The translations under genes were made by a program, and so were the position numbers. A DNA stretch of 64,000 nt from Sphingobium cupriresistens. GTDB taxonomy: Bacteria > Pseudomonadota > Alphaproteobacteria > Sphingomonadales > Sphingomonadaceae. Below, piece after piece: positions 17,670-26,063 of this stretch (the first letter of the stretch is position 1; each line of letters opens with the position of its first letter). Location: positions 1-64,000 of the forward strand of contig NZ_SEOO01000023.1 in NCBI RefSeq assembly GCF_004152865.1. The letters are read 5' to 3'. The notes under the pieces were generated by a model that saw only the letters and a list, made by a program, of their open reading frames with translations, was not told the origin of the DNA and ran no database searches.

Positions 17670-19033
17670 TCCGCTGCCTCCATCATCGGTGCCGCACCTT
17701 CATCCTTGGCCATGCCGTCGAGCATGATCTGCGCCCAGAATTCATGCTGGCGCACGAACAGGCCTTCATCTTCGCTGCGTTCGCTCGACAGCAGCGGGTT
17801 CATGCCCATCGCGGTCGCATTGGCGTCCGGCCCCGCGATCCAGCGGGTCGCGCCGCGGCTCAGGTCGTTCCACAATTCGCCCGCACCCTCATAGGCCGAC
17901 TGACAGCTGCGAAATTCCTCCAGATCGTCGGGCGTGCCCATGCCGGTGACGTTGAAGAAATCCTCATATTGGCGGATGCGATGCGCCCGCACCTGCGCGC
18001 TTTCACCCTTGGGCGCGTAGCAATAGATGGTGACTTCGGTGGTATGTACGTCGATCGGCCGCACCACGCGGATCTGCGTGGAAAACTGGTCCATCAGGAA
18101 TACATTGGGATAGAGCGCCAGGTTGCGCGTCTGTTCCAGGATGAATTTCGCCTTGTCCGCGCCCAGGCGATCGACGAGATCGTCCTTGAGATCCCAGACC
18201 GGGCGCACTTCAGGGTTCAGCACCTGCGTCCAGAGCAGGATATGGCCATGTTCGAAGCCATAGACACCACTCGTCGGCGCCTTCGACCAGCCATTCGCGT
18301 CGACCGCCTTGGTACCGCCTTCGGCGCGGCGGCCCATGGTCGACTGGTAATTTTCATGGACCGAGCTGACATGATAGCCGTCGCAGCCATTTTCCATCTG
18401 CATCTTCCAGTTGCCATGGAAGGTGTAGGTCGAATTGCCGGTCAGCACCTCCAGCCCTTCGGGCGCCTGGTCGACCATCTGGTCGATGATGACCTTGGCC
18501 TCGCCCAGATGATCATCCAGCGGCAGGACATCATGATTGAGCGACCCGAAGATGAAGCCGCGATAGCTTTCCACCCGCACCTTGGTCAGGTCGTGCGACC
18601 CCTCATGGTCGAAACTGTCAGGATAAGCCCCGGTGCTGGCGTCCTTGGCCTTGAGCAGCTTACCGTCGGTCTTGAAGCTCCAGCCGTGGAAGGGGCACAC
18701 GAACAGGGGCTGGTTGCCCCGCTTCCGGCGGCACAGCTTTGCCCCGCGATGCGCGCAGGCGTTGACCACGCAATTGAGGCCGCCATCCTTGGCCCGCGTC
18801 AGGATCACCGGGGTGTGACCGATCCAGGTGGTGAAATAGTCGTTCTTCTTCTCGACCTGGCTTTCATGGGCCAGATAGACCCAGTTGCTCTCGAAGATAT
18901 ATTTCATCTCAAGATCGAACAGTTCGGGGTCGGTGAAGACGTCGCGGCGGCAGCGGAAAATGCCGGTTTCCGGATCGTCCACGACCGCGGTTTCAACACG
19001 GTCGCGCAGGAACGCCATGGGGCTGGTCATCAT
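17666..19033 (-). CDS. benA: benzoate 1,2-dioxygenase, large (alpha) subunit
   Basis: A 455-residue Rieske oxygenase alpha subunit that adds dioxygen to benzoate to give the cis-diol. The Rieske [2Fe-2S] ligands are Cys93 and His95 (CAHRGAKLC) and Cys113 and His116 (CPFHGW). The mononuclear iron site is in NGCDGYHVSSVHENY, with His220 and His225 and the bridging Asp217. It resembles BenA/XylX more closely than naphthalene-type subunits. ATG 19033 or the adjacent ATG 19030 can serve, both close to an AGGAG. The partner reductase gene benC is absent downstream; benD follows benB directly. Confidence 0.94.
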   Translation of the reverse strand: MMTSPMAFLRDRVETAVVDDPETGIFRCRRDVFTDPELFDLEMKYIFESNWVYLAHESQVEKKNDYFTTWIGHTPVILTRAKDGGLNCVVNACAHRGAKLCRRKRGNQPLFVCPFHGWSFKTDGKLLKAKDASTGAYPDSFDHEGSHDLTKVRVESYRGFIFGSLNHDVLPLDDHLGEAKVIIDQMVDQAPEGLEVLTGNSTYTFHGNWKMQMENGCDGYHVSSVHENYQSTMGRRAEGGTKAVDANGWSKAPTSGVYGFEHGHILLWTQVLNPEVRPVWDLKDDLVDRLGADKAKFILEQTRNLALYPNVFLMDQFSTQIRVVRPIDVHTTEVTIYCYAPKGESAQVRAHRIRQYEDFFNVTGMGTPDDLEEFRSCQSAYEGAGELWNDLSRGATRWIAGPDANATAMGMNPLLSSERSEDEGLFVRQHEFWAQIMLDGMAKDEGAAPMMEAAE

Positions 19034-19044
19034 CCTCTCTCCTC

Positions 19045-19971
19045 TCAGGCCGGTTCTGCGACAGGTTCGACACTATCCACCACCAGGCGCTTGCGGGTCG
19101 AGAAGGCCTCATCGCCGTCATCGTCCGCACGCTGCAGATGGAAATCGAAGGCGATATGCGCGCTGTCGCCCTGACGGTTGGGCACCGGCAGCAGCCCTTC
19201 GCGGGTGCCGAAGGCGAAATCGTCGGCGGCGAATGGATCATCGCCGAAATTGATCTGCGTGGTCAGGCGGCGATAGCCCGGTGCCTCGATGAAGAAATGC
19301 ACATGGGCGGGGCGATTGCCGTGCCGGCCGAGCGCCTTCATCAGCGTGTCGGATGCGCCGCCCGGCGGCACCGAATAGCCGCTCGGCATCTTCGACGAGA
19401 AGGCATAGGTGCCGTCAGCCGCGATCTTCAACCGGCGCCGGTTGTTGAACGGCGTCTGCATGTGGGTCGGGTCGAAATGCGAATAGAAGCCGTGCGAGTC
19501 CGCATGCCAGACATGAACCAGCCCGTCGGTCACCGCCTCGCCATCCGGGCCGATGATGCGGCCGGTCATGTAGAGCGTATCAGTATCGTCGGCATCATCG
19601 GTCAGATAAGCGCCGCTCTCGACGATCGGCGCACCCTCGACATAGAGTGGCCCTTCGATCGTGCGCGGCGTGCCACCCGACTTGCCCGCTTCGGCATCCT
19701 TGGCGTCCATGTAGAGATCAATGAAATGCTCCAGGCCAACGCCAGGCATCAACAGGCCCAGTTCGCCAGCGCCGGCCGCGCCCTGCAGGAAGCTGACAGC
19801 GTTCCACACCTCGTCCTCGCTGACATCATAGCGGGCGATGATAGTCATGCAGGATTCGATCAGATCGCGCATGATGCCTTTCATGCGGGCGTCGCCGCTG
19901 TCCGACTCCAGGCCCGCGACACGGTCGAGCAGGTTCTGGATTTCCGGTGTTTTTACGAAGCTGATACCCAT
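19045..19971 (-). CDS. catA: catechol 1,2-dioxygenase
   Basis: A 308-residue intradiol dioxygenase that opens catechol to cis,cis-muconate. The non-heme Fe(III) ligands can be placed at Tyr163 (HGFYSHFDP), Tyr199 (SGYSVPP), His223 and His225 (RPAHVHFF). The N-terminal helical linker domain, residues about 1-100, is the usual dimerisation region of this family. Start: ATG 19971, with AGGAGAG 6 nt upstream. It lies between catC and benA in the same transcript, so ring hydroxylation and ring cleavage are co-expressed. Confidence 0.95.
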   Translation of the reverse strand: MGISFVKTPEIQNLLDRVAGLESDSGDARMKGIMRDLIESCMTIIARYDVSEDEVWNAVSFLQGAAGAGELGLLMPGVGLEHFIDLYMDAKDAEAGKSGGTPRTIEGPLYVEGAPIVESGAYLTDDADDTDTLYMTGRIIGPDGEAVTDGLVHVWHADSHGFYSHFDPTHMQTPFNNRRRLKIAADGTYAFSSKMPSGYSVPPGGASDTLMKALGRHGNRPAHVHFFIEAPGYRRLTTQINFGDDPFAADDFAFGTREGLLPVPNRQGDSAHIAFDFHLQRADDDGDEAFSTRKRLVVDSVEPVAEPA

Positions 19972-20009
19972 ATTCTTCTCTCCTAAGCTATGCGGTCTGT
20001 GTGGGACGA

Positions 20010-20300
20010 TCAGCGATCATCCTCATGGATCGAGGAAGGATGGCGGCAGAGCGGCGTGATCTTCATCGTCATGAAGGGGTAGAGCGGCAGCGCCATCAGC
20101 GTGTCGTGCAGGGCGGCATTGCTCTCGACATCGAAGATCGAGACGTTGGAATAGAGGCCGACCTTGCGCCAGATATGGCGCCAGGTGCCGGCGGCCTGCA
20201 GCGTCTGAAAATAGGCCTTTTCCGCCGCCTTGATCCGGGCGGCTTCCGCCGCATCGAAATCCAGCGGGATATTGACGTCCATTTCGACCATGAACAGCAT
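20010..20300 (-). CDS. catC: muconolactone delta-isomerase
   Basis: A 96-residue protein of the compact CatC family. MLFMVEMDVNIP is the conserved N-terminus, followed by KAAEKAYFQTLQAAGTWRHI, where the WRHIWR block is typical. The FDVESNAALHDTLMALPL region is followed by YPFM. It converts muconolactone to 3-oxoadipate enol-lactone, the substrate of PcaD. AGGAG lies about 10 nt before the ATG. Only five bases separate it from the catB stop, so the two are co-transcribed. Confidence 0.95.
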   Translation of the reverse strand: MLFMVEMDVNIPLDFDAAEAARIKAAEKAYFQTLQAAGTWRHIWRKVGLYSNVSIFDVESNAALHDTLMALPLYPFMTMKITPLCRHPSSIHEDDR

Positions 20301-20305
20301 GGGTT

Positions 20306-21463
20306 TCAGGCTCCTGCGGTAACGGCGTGCAGAATGGGCGACGTGCGGTCGCGCCGGAAGAAGGCGAGCTTGTCCTCGTCAAATGCGATGCCCAGACCCG
20401 CCCCGGTCGGAACCGCGAGCGAGAAATCGGCATAGCCAAGCGGTTCGCGCAATATGTCCTCGGTCTGGAGCAGCGGGCCGAATAATTCGGTGCCCCATGC
20501 CAGGTCGGGCAGCGTCGCAAAGACATGCGCCGACGCAACCGTGCCGACCCCGCCCTCCAGCATCGTACCGCCATAAAGACCGATACCCGCCGCCGTACCG
20601 ATCGCGGCTACGTCGGCCGTAGCGAACAGGCCTCCCGACTGGGCGATCTTGAGCGCGAAGACGCTGGCGGCATGGGCAGAAGCGATCCGCATCGCACTGC
20701 GCGGGCCATTCAATGCCTCGTCCGCCATCAGCGGTATCGGCTGCCCTTTGGACAGGCGCGCCATGGCGGCGATCGCGTCGCCAGCGATAGGCTGTTCGAC
20801 CAGATCGCAGCCGACATCATGCAGCATGGCCATGCCGATCCTGGCCTGCGCCTCCGTCCAGTTCTGGTTGACATCGACGCGCACGCTGGCGCGGTCGCCC
20901 AGCGCCTTGCAGATGGCGCCAACATGGGCGACGTCGTCGCGCACTTCGCGCTTTCCGATCTTCAGCTTGAAGATGCGATGGCGCCGGCGATCGAGCATCT
21001 CCTCGCCCTCGGCAATGTCGCGCGCGGTGTCGCCGCTGGCCAGTGTCCAGGCGACGGGCAGGCTGTCGCGCACCCGGCCACCACCGATCAACTCTGACAC
21101 GGGAACGCCCAGTCGTTTGCCGGCCATGTCGAGCAGTGCCGTTTCGACCGCGCATTTGGCGAAATGGTTACCCCTCACCGATTTTTCGACCTTGGCCATC
21201 GTTGCGGCGACGCAGGCGATGTCGCAGTGTCTCAAGATAGGCAGGATATAGGTGTCTATCGCGGACTTGATACTTTCCGGGCTTTCTTCGCCATAGCTCA
21301 GACCGCCGATCGTTGTGCCTTCGCCTACGCCGTCGACCCCATCGGCGTCCACCAGGCGCACAATCACCATCGTCTGTGCGTGCATGGTCGCCATCGCCAG
21401 CACATGTGGTCGGATCGTCGGTACATCAACAATGAAGGTATCGGCATGATCCAGCATCGCCAT
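20306..21463 (-). CDS. catB: muconate cycloisomerase
   Basis: A 385-residue member of the enolase superfamily, MLE subgroup, that lactonises cis,cis-muconate. The catalytic K-x-K block is in FKLKIGKREV, metal-binding residues follow in RVDVNQNW, then DLVEQPIAGD and PLMADEALNG, and the second lysine lies in FALKIAQSGG. The ATG at 21463 is chosen over an upstream GTG because GGGAGAG lies 8 nt before it. catB is the first gene of the cat-ben-pca operon and faces the LysR regulator across 123 bases. Confidence 0.94.
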   Translation of the reverse strand: MAMLDHADTFIVDVPTIRPHVLAMATMHAQTMVIVRLVDADGVDGVGEGTTIGGLSYGEESPESIKSAIDTYILPILRHCDIACVAATMAKVEKSVRGNHFAKCAVETALLDMAGKRLGVPVSELIGGGRVRDSLPVAWTLASGDTARDIAEGEEMLDRRRHRIFKLKIGKREVRDDVAHVGAICKALGDRASVRVDVNQNWTEAQARIGMAMLHDVGCDLVEQPIAGDAIAAMARLSKGQPIPLMADEALNGPRSAMRIASAHAASVFALKIAQSGGLFATADVAAIGTAAGIGLYGGTMLEGGVGTVASAHVFATLPDLAWGTELFGPLLQTEDILREPLGYADFSLAVPTGAGLGIAFDEDKLAFFRRDRTSPILHAVTAGA

Positions 21464-21554
21464 GACGGTCACTCTCCCGCATATTCAGACCCGCTTGTCT
21501 GGGTTTCCGACACTTTGCCTACCGCTTTCGCCTTGCAAGTTCAAAGATCAATGC

Positions 21555-21581
21555 GGTACTATGTTCATACCCTGGAGGTAT
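21555..21581. promoter_or_regulatory. candidate BenM/CatM-type LysR operator
   Basis: ATAC at 21567-21570 and GTAT at 21578-21581 are separated by exactly seven bases, the consensus ATAC-N7-GTAT of BenM and CatM sites. A third half-site GGTA at 21555-21558 forms a dyad with TACC at 21568-21571. The spacer CCTGGAG contains the ribosome binding site of the LysR gene at 21587, so bound regulator would cover its own translation start region. Confidence 0.7.
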
Positions 21582-21586
21582 GATCG

Positions 21587-22513
21587 ATGCTGGATTTGCG
21601 CCTTCTTCGTTATTTTGTCGCCATCGCGGATGAAGGAAATTTCAACCGTGCTGCGGCCCGGCTCCATATCGCGCAGCCACCCCTTTCCCGCGCCATTCAG
21701 CAACTGGAAAGCCATTTGGGATCCACCCTACTGGACCGATCAACCCGGCCCTTGCGGCTGACCGCCGCGGGCAAACTGCTTTATGTCCAGGCATTGCAGA
21801 TGCTGTCCCGGATGGAAGACATGGAAATGATGATGAAGGCTGCTGCGACGAGCAAGCGCCGACAACTTGTTATCGGCTTCGTGGCATCGACCATCTATGC
21901 CCGCCTGCCCGAACTGATCCGCGAATATCGCAAGGCAGCCGAAAATGTCGAGCTGGTCATGGTGGAAAGCACGACGCTGGAACAGATTACAGCATTGAAG
22001 GAAGGGCGGATCGACGTAGGGTTCGGGCGAATTCGCTTTGACGATCCTGCCGTCCGACGGATCGTCTTGCGCAATGAGCAATTGATCGCCGCCTTTCCGA
22101 TCGACCATCCGCTTGCCAGGCAGAGCGGCCCGGTATCCATTCGCGAACTGGCCCGCGAACCGCAAATCATCTATCCGCGCCAACCAAGGCCCAGTTATGC
22201 AGACCAGGTGATCTCGCTGTTCCGCGACCATGCCGTCGAACCCCGGATCGCGCATGAAGCGCGCGAGTTGCAGATTGCGATCGGTCTCGTCGCCGCCGAG
22301 GAAGGAATGGCAATCGTGCCGGAGTCCGTCCGCCGCGCGCGCAGCCACGATGTCGCCTATCGAGAATTGGTCGAGCCCGTCACATCGCCCATTATCATGA
22401 GCCATCGCTTTGGCGACCACTCACCAGAAATTGCCGTTCTGACGGAAGTCGTCGCCAGGAAATATGCGGAGTGGGGATATGCGCGCCCCACAGCGATACA
22501 TGATTTTGATTGA
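21587..22513 (+). CDS. LysR-family regulator of the cat/ben operon (BenM/CatM type)
   Basis: A 308-residue LysR regulator. The winged helix-turn-helix covers residues 1-60 (LRLLRYFVAIADEGNFNRAA, then LHIAQPPLSRAI), and the effector domain from about residue 90 is typical of the type that binds muconate or benzoate. N-terminal wording LLRYFVAIADEGNFNRAAARLHI is close to CatM/BenM. It is divergent from catB, with an ATAC-N7-GTAT site overlapping its Shine-Dalgarno. It should activate the catB-led operon with cis,cis-muconate and repress itself; the effector is inferred from the family. Confidence 0.88.
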   Translation: MLDLRLLRYFVAIADEGNFNRAAARLHIAQPPLSRAIQQLESHLGSTLLDRSTRPLRLTAAGKLLYVQALQMLSRMEDMEMMMKAAATSKRRQLVIGFVASTIYARLPELIREYRKAAENVELVMVESTTLEQITALKEGRIDVGFGRIRFDDPAVRRIVLRNEQLIAAFPIDHPLARQSGPVSIRELAREPQIIYPRQPRPSYADQVISLFRDHAVEPRIAHEARELQIAIGLVAAEEGMAIVPESVRRARSHDVAYRELVEPVTSPIIMSHRFGDHSPEIAVLTEVVARKYAEWGYARPTAIHDFD

Positions 22514-22539
22514 TTACAATAGGTTGCAGACCCGATTAT

Positions 22540-23325
22540 TCAGGAACCCTGCTCATATTCGCATGTGTCTGCCGGAATGATCGTCGCCCGGATCGCGATA
22601 GTAGCCTCGATCGCTTTACGCGCATTTATCAGCGCTTCGATTGTTGCCGCCTGATCAGGCCGCGACTGTTCCATGACAAGGGACAGGCTGCCTTCAAGCG
22701 ACTGATCGGCGCGAAATACCGGCACGGCGATACCTCTTTTCCCTTCGTCAATCTCGCCTTCCGTGACGGCGAAGCCCTGCTGGCGGATTTGACGCAATCT
22801 GGCGCGAAGATCCGGGTCCACAGGTCGCTGATCCGAGCTGGCCTGCCCCTGCGTCAAACCGGGAAGCCCCCGCATCATTTTCGCATTGATGTTGGCCAGG
22901 ATCACTTTCGATGCGGCGCCGCGATCCAGAGGCATGGGGCGGCCCCTTTGATAACTGACGCCACCCAATGTCCCGACTTCTTCCTGGTGAACGCAGATGA
23001 CCTTATCATGGTAGAGCCGAGCGAGCATGACGACTGCGTTGCCACCGATAACGGCGGCCAGCCGCGCCATTTCCGGCTGAGCAGCCGTAATGAAGGGATC
23101 GTTCAGTCGCAACTGGCGATCCAGCTGGATAATGGCCGGCCCAAGGACGTATCGGCCAGCAGCATAGGCGACGATGAGTTCGGACTTAGACAGGCTGCGA
23201 AAATAACGATAGGCAGTACTGACCGGGAGTTGCAAAGCATCTGCCGCCTCTTCCACCGTCCATTCCGCCTGATCGCCGCTGAAAAGGTCGAGCACGCCCA
23301 AGACTCGATCGGCAGTCGCCGCCAT
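22540..23325 (-). CDS. IclR-family transcriptional regulator
   Basis: A 261-residue IclR protein: N-terminal winged helix (ADRVLGVLDLFSGDQ, then TVEEAADALQLPVSTAYRY) and a GAF-like effector domain (about residues 80-250). DRGAASKVILA and a late segment GKRGIAVPV are family landmarks. IclR members commonly control aromatic and acyloin catabolism. It is the last gene of the minus-strand accessory cluster, so it may regulate the TonB/BAL/Rieske transcript. The start at 23325 (MAATADRV) is preferred to a longer frame whose extra 27 residues look non-coding. No operator can be assigned with confidence. Confidence 0.82.
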   Translation of the reverse strand: MAATADRVLGVLDLFSGDQAEWTVEEAADALQLPVSTAYRYFRSLSKSELIVAYAAGRYVLGPAIIQLDRQLRLNDPFITAAQPEMARLAAVIGGNAVVMLARLYHDKVICVHQEEVGTLGGVSYQRGRPMPLDRGAASKVILANINAKMMRGLPGLTQGQASSDQRPVDPDLRARLRQIRQQGFAVTEGEIDEGKRGIAVPVFRADQSLEGSLSLVMEQSRPDQAATIEALINARKAIEATIAIRATIIPADTCEYEQGS

Positions 23326-23532
23326 TATGCCATGCCCCGCATCATGGCCTTCGCGATCCAAGCCATATCGACTTTCTCTCCAATCATCCGAACGACCATG
23401 CCGCAACTGCCGACATCAGGCAATGGAGTGGTGCATGATGTCGGCCAAATCCGTTGGCTTTCCAGTAAGGTTGTCATGGGTAGAACGCGGTCCAGGACGC
23501 TGGTGGGGACGGCGCACCGGGCCTTGCGCTCG

Positions 23533-24501
23533 TCAGTCCAGCGGAGCCGCTCTTGGAAAGCGATCCAGCCAGGTAAAGAATTTTCCTAGATAGAAATCGT
23601 CTTTTATCAACTTCGCCTTGCCCGGCAGCCGCAGTCGCAGCCCGTTGAGGACATATTCGTCCTCCCCGAAAAATCCGAAGAGAAACTGGTCGAGTGCGGC
23701 GAGCCGTTCCTCTGCCTGCGCGCGGGTTTCATCGGGCATTTGCTTTACCGCGGCAACCCAAAAGGATTCCGAACGGCCCGGCTCCGGTGCGTTTGTGCAG
23801 AAAATGACATAGCAATTGGTGGGCAGCGGCAATGTCCAGTGTGACACCAGGCAATTGGCGGCATACATGCGATTAAACCCGTCAGGCGACATGAATGTCA
23901 GCGGATATTCGATCGTGAATTCGTTAAAGGTGACTTCGCCCGGCTTTGCCGTTTCAGGCATATTGTGAACGGCGGTGAGGTGTTGAAAGTCAAGCCCGTT
24001 GGTTCCCTGTATCCAGCTATCGGTCAGGATGACATCGGGCCGCTCACGCGCAGTGAACAGATAATCGCTCTCGTCACCGTCGAAACTGGGCACTTCGTAA
24101 AGCGGCTCTGTCCCGTTGAAAACCCAGATAAGCCCCCATTTTTCCGCGACAGGATAGTTGAACAGGCGTGCCGAACGCGGCGGGCGGTGGCCGGACGCGA
24201 TGTGAGTGCAATGACCATCAGGACCATAGCGCCAATGATGATAGGGGCAACGCACCTGTCCATCGACCATATCGCCGTCCGACAGATCCGCGCCCAGATG
24301 TGCGCAATAGGCCGTCTGCGCCACCGGGCGTCCCTGCGCATCGCGGTAAAGGATGATTTTGGAGCCGAGAAACTGGCGGCCGATGATCTTGCCTGCCTGA
24401 AGCGCCTTTGCTTCGGATACCGGATACCATGCCTGAAAATGTGCGCCATCTTCCCAATAAAGCGGTTCGCTGCCTGGCTTCATGTCAATATATGCTCGCA
24501 T
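23533..24501 (-). CDS. single-component-type Rieske oxygenase, terminal subunit
   Basis: A 322-residue Rieske non-heme iron oxygenase. Rieske ligands are Cys66 and His68 (CAHLGADL) and Cys85 and His88 (CPYHHW). The mononuclear site reads GLDFQHLTAVHN, with Asp171, His174 and His179. The short length and lack of a beta subunit fit the phthalate/vanillate-demethylase/3-ketosteroid-hydroxylase branch, members of which hydroxylate or O-demethylate. No dedicated reductase gene adjoins it. ATG 24501 has AGGAG 7 nt upstream. In the BAL operon it could demethylate or hydroxylate a diaryl substrate; that is inference. Confidence 0.85.
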   Translation of the reverse strand: MRAYIDMKPGSEPLYWEDGAHFQAWYPVSEAKALQAGKIIGRQFLGSKIILYRDAQGRPVAQTAYCAHLGADLSDGDMVDGQVRCPYHHWRYGPDGHCTHIASGHRPPRSARLFNYPVAEKWGLIWVFNGTEPLYEVPSFDGDESDYLFTARERPDVILTDSWIQGTNGLDFQHLTAVHNMPETAKPGEVTFNEFTIEYPLTFMSPDGFNRMYAANCLVSHWTLPLPTNCYVIFCTNAPEPGRSESFWVAAVKQMPDETRAQAEERLAALDQFLFGFFGEDEYVLNGLRLRLPGKAKLIKDDFYLGKFFTWLDRFPRAAPLD

Positions 24502-24526
24502 TGCCATGCTCCTGTAATCACTATGT

Positions 24527-25279
24527 TTAGATCGCTGTGGCGGCCCCATCGACCGCGATCGCCTGTCCAGTCATGTACGACGCCACGTCGGACAGCAGGA
24601 AGACGACGGTCGCCGCTATTTCGGCCGGATCTGCCAAACGCTGCATCGGCGGCATGATTTGCTGCTTCAATTCTGGACGGGCGGCAAACAGGCGGTCAGT
24701 CATGCCCGACCTGGTCAGACCAGGGCAAAGGGCGTTTATCCGAATACCCGCCGTTGCATATTCCACCGCCGCCGATTTAGACAATCCAACCACGCCATGC
24801 TTGGCCGCGCTATAGGCGGCATTGCCCGGAACACCCACAAGCCCCCCAACGGAAGCTGTGTTGACGATGGCCCCCTTGCCCCGAACGGACATCTGCCGAA
24901 TTTGAGCACGCATGCACAGCCAAACCCCTTTTAGGTTTACTGCGATGACCCGGTCGAAATCAGCTTCCAGCGCATCCCCAACCGGAGCCATCGCGGCTTC
25001 AACGCCCGCATTATTGTGCGCGATGTCCAGAGTTCCGAACGCTGCGATGGTCGCCGCCACCAGCCGTTCGGCAAATTCCGCCTGCGTCACATCGCCACAG
25101 CAGGCCTGCGCCATGCCACCGGCGTCCCGAATGATCTGCACGGTTTCCATTGCCGACCGTTCGTCGATGTCGGACACCATGACATGCGCACCCGATCGCG
25201 CCATTGCACAGGCGCTGGCCCGGCCTATGCCCGAACCGGCCCCGGTGACGATCGCCGCCTTTTTTGCCAACGCATCCAT
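24527..25279 (-). CDS. short-chain dehydrogenase/reductase
   Basis: A 250-residue SDR. The cofactor motif is AIVTGAGSGIGRAS, NNAG lies in AHNNAGVEAA, and the active-site serine lies in NTASVGGLVGV. The catalytic Tyr and Lys are in AYSAAKHGV. The Asp after the second strand (VSDID) favours NAD(H). GGAAGGA lies 6 nt before the ATG at 25279. It is in the accessory operon between the Rieske oxygenase and a second SDR. The substrate is unknown; oxidation of an alcohol or cis-diol of an aromatic intermediate is the obvious possibility. Confidence 0.88.
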   Translation of the reverse strand: MDALAKKAAIVTGAGSGIGRASACAMARSGAHVMVSDIDERSAMETVQIIRDAGGMAQACCGDVTQAEFAERLVAATIAAFGTLDIAHNNAGVEAAMAPVGDALEADFDRVIAVNLKGVWLCMRAQIRQMSVRGKGAIVNTASVGGLVGVPGNAAYSAAKHGVVGLSKSAAVEYATAGIRINALCPGLTRSGMTDRLFAARPELKQQIMPPMQRLADPAEIAATVVFLLSDVASYMTGQAIAVDGAATAI

Positions 25280-25292
25280 GGTCGTTCCTTCC

Positions 25293-26063
25293 CTACAATA
25301 TCGCCGTCTGCCCACCATCCACCGGCAAAGTGACCCCGGTGACGAAGGACGAGAATGGTGAACCTAACCAGGCGACCACATCACCTACTTCCGAAGGCTG
25401 ACCCAGGCGTCGCAACGGCATCCGCTGGCACATGGGTTCGATCGCAGCGGCGACAGCGGGAGACGATTCAATCAGCGCCGTGTGGATGAGGCCGGGACAA
25501 ACAGCGTTCACGCGGATATTCTGGGGACCATGGGCATCGGCCAAAGCCGCCGTCATCATGTTCACCGCGCCTTTGGTCGCGCTGTACCCGGTCGTAAAGC
25601 CGGCCCCGCGCAAACCGCCCATGCTGGAAATCATCACCACGCTACCGCCATTGCCGCGCGCTATCATCGCGGCAATGGCTGCCTGCGCGCTCAGCAGCGC
25701 GCCTTCCTGATTGATGGCGATGAGCTTGCGAAACACGTCCGGCGCAATTTCCGGCCCGTCGTCCGGAACGGCTATACCGGCATTGCAGACCATCAGGTCA
25801 ATGCCGCCAAATGCCTCGGCCTCGGCGACGAGGGCGTCCATGTCGGCGCGCGAAGTGACATCGGCCTTGCGGAACGACGCTGTGCCACCCGATGACGCAA
25901 TCAAGGCGTGGGTTGTCTCACCGCCTTCGCGCGGCTGATCGTGAAGATCGCCGATGATGACGGCCTTTGCCCCATGCCGGGCAGCAGCCAGCGCAATTCC
26001 CCGACCGATCCCGCTTGCGCCGCCGGTCACGGCAACGACTTTTCCTTCGAGCATAGCTGTCAT
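25293..26063 (-). CDS. short-chain dehydrogenase/reductase
   Basis: A 256-residue SDR with cofactor motif VAVTGGASGIGRGI, NAG in VCNAGIAVP, serine in MISSMGGLRG and the YSATKGA catalytic pair. DLHDQP after the second strand suggests NAD(H) preference. The start overlaps the VOC gene stop by four bases (ATGA), so it is translated from the same transcript. It is clearly divergent from the neighbouring SDR, so the two are not a recent duplication and probably act on different intermediates or stereoisomers. Confidence 0.88.
   Translation of the reverse strand: MTAMLEGKVVAVTGGASGIGRGIALAAARHGAKAVIIGDLHDQPREGGETTHALIASSGGTASFRKADVTSRADMDALVAEAEAFGGIDLMVCNAGIAVPDDGPEIAPDVFRKLIAINQEGALLSAQAAIAAMIARGNGGSVVMISSMGGLRGAGFTTGYSATKGAVNMMTAALADAHGPQNIRVNAVCPGLIHTALIESSPAVAAAIEPMCQRMPLRRLGQPSEVGDVVAWLGSPFSSFVTGVTLPVDGGQTAIL

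Noticed and set aside
19030-19045. A hidden benC between catA and benA or between benB and benD
   Set aside because: Gaps are 11 bases or negative overlaps, so there is no room; no reductase-like FAD/NAD motif was found on either strand nearby.
17594-19174. Long plus-strand reading frame opposite benA
   Set aside because: It covers benA in antisense; benA has full Rieske and iron-site motifs, and the opposite frame has none.
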